Part shown: positions 24,934-30,708 of the stretch, one piece after another
Layout of the letters: each line of letters starts with the position of its first letter
How positions within the stretch are numbered: the stretch's first letter is position 1
NCBI RefSeq assembly: GCF_013179805.1
Contig: NZ_SRRZ01000092.1
Location: 1 to 30,708 of the forward strand
Length of the DNA: 30,708 bases
Reading direction: 5' to 3'
Origin: Microcoleus asticus IPMA8
Lineage (GTDB): Bacteria > Cyanobacteriota > Cyanobacteriia > Cyanobacteriales > Microcoleaceae
Program-made: the position numbers and the translations under genes
The notes under the pieces: model-generated
What the model was told of the DNA's origin: nothing
Databases searched by the model: none
Seen by the model: only the letters and a program-made list of their open reading frames with translations

Positions 24934-26220
24934 ATGACTGCGACTTCTCACCTTGCCATCAAAAAACCTGAAGCTTCCGAATCAAAGCGGATTCAGCTAA
25001 CAAGTCCTATTTTACATATCGGCTCAGAAGTCTCGCGCTTGAATCCTTTTGAATATGTCCAGACATCTAAAAGGGTTTATCTCCCAGATCGGGAAGCTTT
25101 AGCAAAAGTGCTGTATCAAGGGGGTCGATTGGACGATTATATTCGTACTATTGAAGAGCGCAAAAATATTACTAAATTGCTTGAAGATGTCTTGGGCGAT
25201 CAATGGTGGAATGCTAAAGGTGAAGATGGCGATCGCATTTTTCCTGAAATTGCCGTCAGTCATAAATGGACTGAAAATCCGGTGACTGATTTGCGTCCGA
25301 TGATTCGCAACGGCATGGGACAATTGTATGTTCCCGGTTCGTCGATTAAAGGGGCAATTAGAACTGCGATCGCCTACCACCTCCTCAAACATGAAAACAA
25401 ATATCAACTACCAAAATCTGCCAGCCTTAGTGTCATAGAAATCCAATTACGAGAAAAACTTGGTAGAGGGGAAGTCGCAAATAAACACAAACAAAAATTT
25501 TTAGATGATGAACTATTCATGGATAGTTTATTCACTAATTTTGAACTCTCATATCAAGGGCGATTGGTCAAAAGCAAAATTGGGCCTAACACGGACTTCA
25601 TGCGAGCCATTAAAGTCACCGATTCTCAGCCTTTGCTAGAATTCAAAAAAGTCACTAAGCAAGGAAAAAATGTATTTTTTAACTTACCTATAGTTGCTGA
25701 AGTCATTGTCTCCAGCCGCTTTCCAGATTATAAAGCCAAATATCGCGCTTCCATTTATGCGGAAATGGTTCGCAACGTGCAGACTGAATTCACCCTGAGT
25801 TTGGATACAGAAATGCTGCAATGGTTCACTCATAGCGAAGGGATGAAAATACCGTTTAAAAATCTGGATGAATTGCTGAAAATTTGTCGAGATTTCGCTC
25901 AAGAGCAATGGGATGCTGAACACGATTATTGGGAGGATATCAAAAATAATCTCTCTCAAGGTAAAGACTTAAATTTTAGCTATATTCAGGAACTATACGA
26001 ACCGACTGAGTGCCCTTATAGCTTAAGGGTTGGTTGGGCAAGCGGAATGTTGGGAACAACAATTGCTCTGTGTTTAGACGATCGCCTGACAGCAGAAATT
26101 CGCGATACTTGCGGAATCAAAGCACCGGGTTTTGAAGCACCAAAATCGCGGCGGACTGTTGTAGCTGCTAATGGCGAGATCAAATATGTACCTGGATGGG
26201 TAAAGTTTAAGTCATGCTAA
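24934..26220 (+). CDS. csm5: Csm5 (Cas7-like cap), crRNA 3-prime end
   Basis: RAMP protein of 428 residues at the 3-prime end of the Csm complex, needed for crRNA maturation in other systems. Signatures are SPILHIGSEVSRLNPFEYV, the RAMP motif YVPGSSIKGAIRTAIAYHLL, FELSYQG and the terminal APKSRRTV...GWVKFKSC. Csm5 confirms subtype III-A (no Cmr1/Cmr6). The TAA stop overlaps a vestigial copy of the cas6 start (ATGCTAA, 26214-26220), showing what the original gene junction looked like. Confidence 0.88.
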   Translation: MTATSHLAIKKPEASESKRIQLTSPILHIGSEVSRLNPFEYVQTSKRVYLPDREALAKVLYQGGRLDDYIRTIEERKNITKLLEDVLGDQWWNAKGEDGDRIFPEIAVSHKWTENPVTDLRPMIRNGMGQLYVPGSSIKGAIRTAIAYHLLKHENKYQLPKSASLSVIEIQLREKLGRGEVANKHKQKFLDDELFMDSLFTNFELSYQGRLVKSKIGPNTDFMRAIKVTDSQPLLEFKKVTKQGKNVFFNLPIVAEVIVSSRFPDYKAKYRASIYAEMVRNVQTEFTLSLDTEMLQWFTHSEGMKIPFKNLDELLKICRDFAQEQWDAEHDYWEDIKNNLSQGKDLNFSYIQELYEPTECPYSLRVGWASGMLGTTIALCLDDRLTAEIRDTCGIKAPGFEAPKSRRTVVAANGEIKYVPGWVKFKSC

Positions 26221-26241
26221 TTCTTTCTACCTGGACATTAA
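26214..26241 (+). repeat. Vestigial 28-bp copy of the cas6 5-prime end
   Basis: These 28 bp equal the start of cas6 (28796-28823) at 27 positions; the sole difference is T/G in the fourth codon. It encodes M-L-I-L-S-T-W-T-L and then runs into unrelated codons and a stop after 14 residues. It overlaps the csm5 stop by 7 bp in the arrangement expected for tightly packed cas genes, so it marks the pre-insertion csm5-cas6 junction. Confidence 0.9.
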
Positions 26242-26280
26242 TCAACTATCAAAAATAAAATTTCATTTAGGAGAGCTAAA

Positions 26281-27708
26281 ATGCCGAAATTCATCAAAAG
26301 CATTCAAGCGATTGGAATTCATGGAAGGTTTGATATCCAACAAAGCTTTGACCCAGGAGTTAATATATTGTATGGAAAAAATGGAGCCGGAAAAACCACT
26401 CTCCTCCATATTATTGCCAATGCTGTTAATGGAGATTATCCGCGCTTTCTGTACCTAGATTTTGTTCGTATAGGAATCCATATGGATGATGGCACTACTG
26501 TCGAGATTGAAACGAAAGAACCAAATGAGGAGGACTCAGATATAGAAATAACTGTCAAAGAAAATGGTGAAAGACGAGGTAAAAAATTCCGCCGATCACA
26601 AGGAGAAGATATTATTGAAACTTATACTATTGATTACAATCCAATAATTAAAGTAGCTTATTTTCCCGCTTTTAGAAGTATGATAGAGGCGTGGACATCA
26701 GTAAAAGAAGAAGATTTAATCAGATATTACCTCAATAAAAGTTTATTACAAACAGAGCATTTAAGTAATAAAATGCAATACCAAGCTACACATTTTTCAC
26801 GTAGATTGTTTGGACAATTTGTACCACAATTGAATTATCCATCGCCCTTGGAAATAGAGCAGAAACTGATTGAGGAAACTAGAGAAGCTATACTAACTGT
26901 AGCCAAAGTAGATCGAGATTTACTGTCACAAAGCTTTGTGGAAATACTTACTGCTTTTTCATCTTTAGAAAGCAATAGTTCGTTAGAGCCAGAGGAAATT
27001 CTCCAACAAATTCAATCTCTTTCTGAAAAAATCCTGAGCCATCCGCTGCAAGATTCAATGTTTGCTTCAGAGATGAAGTCAAAGATTAGCGAAATTGTAA
27101 ATTTTGAGCGAGCTAAGGATTCCGAATCAAAGAAATTTATTGCAATGATTCTGAGTGTATATCAAGAGTCACTCAAAAAAATAAGTGACATCCAAGAAAA
27201 ATCATTTGAGTCAATAGATCAATACTTAGCTTCAGTCAATGAGTTTTTAGAAGAGAAAGAACTAAAAGTTAGCATACAGGATAGAACATCTAGTCAACCT
27301 TCGGTTAGATTAATGTTTGACAATGATACTTCAAGTAGTATTTACACATTATCATCGGGTGAACGTCAAATTATTACTTTATTATATGCAGCTACACATA
27401 TGAGCCAGCAAAATTTAGTTCTGATTGATGAACCTGAGATATCCCTTCACGTTGATTGGCAAAGACAGCTACTCAAAAAAATGTCCGACCAGCTAGGAAA
27501 TCGACAAATTATTGCTTGTACTCACTCCCCAGTGATTCCAGCAGATTATGAAGACAACTTTGTGGAGTTGAATTTAATACCAACTGACAGAAGTTCCTGG
27601 TATACCGATCCCGAGCCTGATGAGTATACAAATCAAGATACAAGTACAGATAAAGATGCTTATCTAGATAAAGATGAGCTGGCATATGATCGAGATGCAT
27701 TTAATTAA
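26281..27708 (+). CDS. ABC-type ATPase, AriA-like (PARIS-type)
   Basis: A 475-residue SMC/OLD-type ABC ATPase. It has Walker A GKNGAGKTT (32-40), a long helical insertion (about 150-335) rather than a transporter domain, signature LSSGERQ (357-363), Walker B LVLIDEPEISLH with D383 and E384, and the H-loop CTHSP (His415). AAA_15/AAA_21-type ATPases of this size pair with a DUF4435/TOPRIM protein in PARIS (AriA), where the ATPase senses a phage trigger and releases the nuclease. The last 35 residues (from 441) are a repetitive Asp/Tyr-rich acidic tail, which is unusual. AGGAG lies 7 bases before the ATG, and the next gene follows after 14 bp. Alternatives are a generic OLD-family ATPase, or a type III accessory ATPase of another kind. 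Confidence 0.75.
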   Translation: MPKFIKSIQAIGIHGRFDIQQSFDPGVNILYGKNGAGKTTLLHIIANAVNGDYPRFLYLDFVRIGIHMDDGTTVEIETKEPNEEDSDIEITVKENGERRGKKFRRSQGEDIIETYTIDYNPIIKVAYFPAFRSMIEAWTSVKEEDLIRYYLNKSLLQTEHLSNKMQYQATHFSRRLFGQFVPQLNYPSPLEIEQKLIEETREAILTVAKVDRDLLSQSFVEILTAFSSLESNSSLEPEEILQQIQSLSEKILSHPLQDSMFASEMKSKISEIVNFERAKDSESKKFIAMILSVYQESLKKISDIQEKSFESIDQYLASVNEFLEEKELKVSIQDRTSSQPSVRLMFDNDTSSSIYTLSSGERQIITLLYAATHMSQQNLVLIDEPEISLHVDWQRQLLKKMSDQLGNRQIIACTHSPVIPADYEDNFVELNLIPTDRSSWYTDPEPDEYTNQDTSTDKDAYLDKDELAYDRDAFN

Positions 27709-27722
27709 TAGGAGATACTATT

Positions 27723-28763
27723 TTGAAGGGTCAGAGTCGTCCAATTTATACACCTGAAACATACCAAAACTACCTCAAAATTAGTAATGGTAAACATTTA
27801 TTAGTTGAAGGCAAGAATGATAAGGAGTTTTTCAATCTTTTAATATATGAACTCAACAAAATCAATAAAACTAGGTCAAGGCCCAAAGTTCTTATTGATT
27901 CTGTTTGCGAAATTAAAGTTGAGGGTATTTCAGGAAATCGTGCCCAAGTAGAATTCATTTGCCAAATGATAGAGAGTAAATCGTTGGCTGATAAATGCCT
28001 TGCTAATAAATTAGTTGGATTTGTCGATCGCGAATTTAGAGAATTTGAATACGATCCTGTTTTCAGAGATAACCGACCAGAACACGTAGTCCAAGGTCGT
28101 CTAGTTTGGTCTAGGGGACATTCTATCGAAAACTACTTTTTCGATAGTTCTATTCTCGAAGATCTACTGATATCTATTTCTAGTAATAATTTAAACCTTG
28201 AGTTGTTTTATACTGCTTTAGAAAAATTTCAGTCTGTTATAAATGCAACTATTCGTTTAGCGTGTGCTGTAAGTCTAGCTGCTAAGGAATGTGGAAAAAT
28301 AGACAAGATAAAGGATCGTCGGATTGAATGGGAATTTATCACAATTAACAACCAAGAGGAAAATATGTCACGCAATGTTATTTTTAATTTTGAACAATGG
28401 ATAAATCATCTTGTTGACAATAAAAAAGATAGAAATAAAGTTATCATAGAAAAAGATGAGGTAAATAGTCTATATAATTCATACAAAAGTTGGAATCAAA
28501 AAATTAAAAATGTTGATTTATCCCTTGTGAAATGGCTATGTCACGGTCACATTAGTATGGAATTGATTCGTTCGGTGTACTCTCGTTGTGTATATGATTC
28601 TGCAGTCGATAATCAATTGGACAAACCGGAGGCTGAAGTAAGTAAGACCGAAACACATAATAACGGTCACAGATTTAAAGCTTGTGCTACTTCTTGGTCA
28701 AAAAAAGCCATCAGTAATCAATGTGAATACCCGATCGAAGTTCTTAAATTACTTGGTTTTTGA
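27723..28763 (+). CDS. DUF4435 / TOPRIM-like nuclease, AriB-like
   Basis: A 346-residue protein with the DUF4435 layout: LLVEGKNDKEFF (Glu29, the TOPRIM acidic residue), LVGFVDREF (Asp102, Glu104 in the place of the TOPRIM DxD), and WSRGHSIENYFF (His133, Glu136, Asn137), the hallmark of the family. A helical C-terminal half ends in GHRFKACATSWSKKAI. In PARIS the DUF4435 protein AriB is a tRNA-cutting effector held by the ATPase AriA; the same role is inferred here. Translation most likely begins at TTG 27723, which has AGGAG 8 bases upstream; no nearby ATG fits. All key residues seem intact, so the effector could be active. Confidence 0.75.
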   Translation: MKGQSRPIYTPETYQNYLKISNGKHLLVEGKNDKEFFNLLIYELNKINKTRSRPKVLIDSVCEIKVEGISGNRAQVEFICQMIESKSLADKCLANKLVGFVDREFREFEYDPVFRDNRPEHVVQGRLVWSRGHSIENYFFDSSILEDLLISISSNNLNLELFYTALEKFQSVINATIRLACAVSLAAKECGKIDKIKDRRIEWEFITINNQEENMSRNVIFNFEQWINHLVDNKKDRNKVIIEKDEVNSLYNSYKSWNQKIKNVDLSLVKWLCHGHISMELIRSVYSRCVYDSAVDNQLDKPEAEVSKTETHNNGHRFKACATSWSKKAISNQCEYPIEVLKLLGF

Positions 28764-28795
28764 TTTGTATAATATAATTAAAATGGTGAATTTAA

Positions 28796-28823
28796 ATGCT
28801 AATTCGTTCTACCTGGACATTAA
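28796..28823 (+). repeat. 28-bp cas6 start, functional copy of the duplication
   Basis: This is the matching partner of 26214-26241, forming the first nine codons of the intact cas6. A GGTGA ribosome site at 28785-28789 and a TATAAT at 28768-28773 precede it, both belonging to the inserted module's right edge. So cas6 may have gained its own weak promoter and ribosome site after being separated from csm5. Confidence 0.85.
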
Positions 28824-29563
28824 CTGTATCCGAACCCGCTGTTTTGCCGCGCGCTTACCATTTAGAATTGGTGAAGGAGTTGCATCGCCGATTAGACTTA
28901 GAAGTCGGGAGTGAGGCTGTAGCTTCTGTAAGTTTTTCAGGAATTCAGGGTTTCTACCAAGTTTCAAAAGATTTTCAGACCTTTACACCAGATGAGTTTT
29001 ATACCTTGTCTTTGTCTGGCTTGCAGGAAAATGCTGCAAAAGCGATCGCCTCCCTGAATCTCTCACCATCTCTCGAGTTTCTAGGTGCTAAATTTGATAT
29101 AATTAATCGAGAAGATGAAATCACCAGCTACGAACAACTTTACACAGAACTTGTAGCCAATGAACCCGAACCCATCCGCCGCTTAGACCTTAAATTTACA
29201 ACTCCGACTGCTTTCGCACAAGGTTCGGCGCACTTAGCTTTACCCGTTCCCAATCTAATGTTTCGCAGTTGGTTAGAAAGGTGGAATCACTTTGCTCCTG
29301 TTTATTTGGGGAGTGATGAATTAATCGCTTATTTGAGTCAGGCTGTTTTATTGAAACACCACAAGATTCAAACGCGATCGCACCAGTTGCCGAGAGGATA
29401 TGTAAACGGGTTTGTTGGCCAAGTAACGCTGCAAATTCCTTACCGCACTGATGCTTTGCTGGCTAATGTTGCTAATTTGTTGGTTCAATACAGCCATTAT
29501 GCAGGTACGGGAATTAAAACCCGTTTAGGAATGGGTCAAACAAATGTAAAACAAGATATTTAA
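28796..29563 (+). CDS. cas6: Cas6 pre-crRNA endonuclease
   Basis: A 255-residue RAMP nuclease that cuts the CRISPR repeat to make crRNAs. It has two ferredoxin-like halves and ends in the Gly-rich loop SHYAGTGIKTRLGMGQT (about 233-249), the family signature. His22 or His30 in the first helix (LPRAYHLELVKELHRRL) are candidates for the catalytic histidine. RLDLKFTTPTAFAQG and LMFRSWLERWN are typical Cas6 blocks. It sits downstream of the inserted module. Its stop overlaps the AAGGAG of the next gene. No array in view gives a repeat sequence to match it with. Confidence 0.9.
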   Translation: MLIRSTWTLTVSEPAVLPRAYHLELVKELHRRLDLEVGSEAVASVSFSGIQGFYQVSKDFQTFTPDEFYTLSLSGLQENAAKAIASLNLSPSLEFLGAKFDIINREDEITSYEQLYTELVANEPEPIRRLDLKFTTPTAFAQGSAHLALPVPNLMFRSWLERWNHFAPVYLGSDELIAYLSQAVLLKHHKIQTRSHQLPRGYVNGFVGQVTLQIPYRTDALLANVANLLVQYSHYAGTGIKTRLGMGQTNVKQDI

Positions 29564-29572
29564 GGAGTAAAT

Positions 29573-30685
29573 ATGAAAATAATTTCCTTCCTCGGTTTGA
29601 GCAAATATGAAGAAACTACCTATCTCAGTCCGATAGGTTCTGAGAAAGTTACTACACCTTTTTTTCAGGAAGCCTTAGTTGAGTTTTATCACCCAGAAAC
29701 TCTATATGTATTGCTGACTCAAACAGTAGAAACATTTATTCCAAGAGGAGCAAGCGAATCTAACTGGGAAGCGCTACAAAAACGCTTGCAGGGCAAGGTA
29801 AGCCTGCAACCAATCAAAAATATTCCCGAACGCAACAGTCCCGAAGATGTCTGGTCGATATTTCAACAGGTGACAAACTGTTTGCAGGATGGAGATAGCG
29901 TAATATTTGACATTACTCATAGTTTTCGCTCAGTGCCTGTTGTTGCTTTAATTGCTGTTAGCTATCTGCGCGTAGTTCGTAAAGTAAAAATTGAGGGACT
30001 TCTCTACGGTGCATTTGAGGCTAAAAATAAGGAAACTAATGAAACTCCTACTTTCGATCTCTTACCTATTGTCAGTTTATTGGAATGGACAACTGCAACT
30101 GACCAATTTATTAAAACGGGAAATGGAGAAGCTTTAGCTAGTTTACTGCATAGTAGTAATTCGACAACAGAAAATTTAGCAGCAAGTATCAAAGGGATTG
30201 CTCAAGGTTTACAATTGTTACGGCCAATGGATGTAATGAGGGAATCGGCTTTGTTGCCCGATCGAATTAAAGAAGCCACACCTATTGTTTCTCAATCTGT
30301 TCCCCCCTTTGAATCATTACTAGAGCGCGTAGAGAAAGATTACGGTAAGTTTGGTTTGGCCAACCCAGAAGATTACACCACGAATTCTAAGTTTTCTTTG
30401 ATTCGACAACTGAAGATGATCGAGTGGTATGCCGAAAAAGGTCAAACGGTGCAAGCTTTATCTTTGGCGCGAGAATGGTTGCCTTCAGTGCTATGCTATC
30501 ACTTTGAACTCGATCCTCTTGATAAACCTAATAGAGATGAAATGGAATTGCTGTTAGCAGGTGGTACTCGTAAAGGATCAGATGGCGTTCCTGATAGAAA
30601 ATCGACTTACTTAAACCCAGAAGTGTTGAATGATAGGAAAAGATTGCTAAAGTTGGCAGAGCAATGTATAATTGTAGACTTATAA
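29573..30685 (+). CDS. CARF protein, TM1812/TIGR02221 (Csx2) family, no HEPN motif visible
   Basis: A 370-residue CRISPR ancillary protein. The N-terminal CARF domain shows MKIISFLGLSKYEETTY and DGDSVIFDITHSFRSVPVVA (DITHSFRS at 113-120), the nucleotide-binding motif that recognises cyclic oligoadenylate. Family members usually end in a HEPN RNase domain with an R-x4-6-H motif such as LRNDIAH. The helical part here (MIEWYAEKGQTVQALSLARE) starts that domain, but the protein stops at KLAEQCIIVDL without such a motif, and none of the three forward frames recovers it in the remaining 23 bp. It may be a truncated or sensor-only version, or use other residues. AAGGAG lies 5 bases before the ATG. 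Confidence 0.8.
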   Translation: MKIISFLGLSKYEETTYLSPIGSEKVTTPFFQEALVEFYHPETLYVLLTQTVETFIPRGASESNWEALQKRLQGKVSLQPIKNIPERNSPEDVWSIFQQVTNCLQDGDSVIFDITHSFRSVPVVALIAVSYLRVVRKVKIEGLLYGAFEAKNKETNETPTFDLLPIVSLLEWTTATDQFIKTGNGEALASLLHSSNSTTENLAASIKGIAQGLQLLRPMDVMRESALLPDRIKEATPIVSQSVPPFESLLERVEKDYGKFGLANPEDYTTNSKFSLIRQLKMIEWYAEKGQTVQALSLAREWLPSVLCYHFELDPLDKPNRDEMELLLAGGTRKGSDGVPDRKSTYLNPEVLNDRKRLLKLAEQCIIVDL

Positions 30686-30708
30686 ATTATTAATAATCAA
30701 CTAAAATG

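Larger units (their letters stand above)
26214..28795 (+). mobile_element. Inserted ATPase-DUF4435 defence module
   Basis: The 2582-bp unit comprises the vestigial cas6 start, a 60-bp gap holding an AGGAG site, the ATPase gene, the DUF4435 gene and a 32-bp AT-rich gap up to cas6. It is bounded by the 28-bp direct duplication. It is poorer in GC than the csm genes and contains no GCGATCGC octamer, while csm1-csm5 have at least five and cas6 two. No transposase, integrase or terminal inverted repeats are seen, so the element did not carry its own mobility gene. Confidence 0.7.

Noticed and set aside
28684..28914. 76-codon frame over the cas6 start
   Set aside because: Out of frame with cas6 and the DUF4435 gene; no domain; chance overlap.

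Overview
The window looks like a chromosomal stretch of a filamentous cyanobacterium of the Microcoleus/Oscillatoria/Phormidium kind. The reasons are the frequent HIP1 octamer GCGATCGC, several families I know mainly from cyanobacteria (TIGR04376, GH-type pilin-like protein, TIGR03985 CRISPR protein), a giant DUF4347/SdrD-B/RTX surface protein, and AT-rich spacers. The genus is an inference.

Left part (1-3300) is a decaying defence / toxin-antitoxin patch, all on the minus strand. It holds two antitoxin-like remnants, an intact HEPN nuclease gene, a DUF262 gene with a large internal deletion, and a second HEPN protein. A 72-bp promoter/operator-like block is present twice (144-215 and 1964-2035).

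Middle part (3364-18011) is mostly ordinary: an ABC-F ATPase (Uup type), a Pro/Ala-rich single-span membrane protein, a TIGR04376 coiled-coil protein, the 1860-residue surface protein on the minus strand, a tight plus-strand group (mtnA, a pilin-like secreted protein, a two-domain rhodanese), a small conserved protein, and a CDF metal transporter. Hairpins separate several of these units. Three TTTTCCACA boxes at exact 21-bp spacing lie at 18137-18187.

Right part (18216-30685) is a type III-A CRISPR-Cas interference locus without adaptation genes or an array in view. TIGR03985 (WYL-like) is divergent from csx3-cas10(csm1)-csm2-csm3-csm4-csm5-[ATPase-DUF4435]-cas6-CARF(TM1812). Cas10 keeps the GGDD cyclase motif but shows no HD nuclease motif. 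Csx3 would degrade the cyclic oligoadenylate messenger that Cas10 makes, and the terminal CARF protein would sense it.

The most striking feature is a two-gene ABC-ATPase + DUF4435/TOPRIM module, resembling the AriA/AriB pair of PARIS defence, lodged between csm5 and cas6. The first 28 bp of cas6 are duplicated (27/28 identical) right behind csm5, overlapping the csm5 stop, and again at the true cas6 start. This indicates that csm5 and cas6 once overlapped and that the module was inserted between them as a unit. The module also has no HIP1 octamer, although its neighbours have several. I read this as an anti-phage effector captured inside a type III operon.
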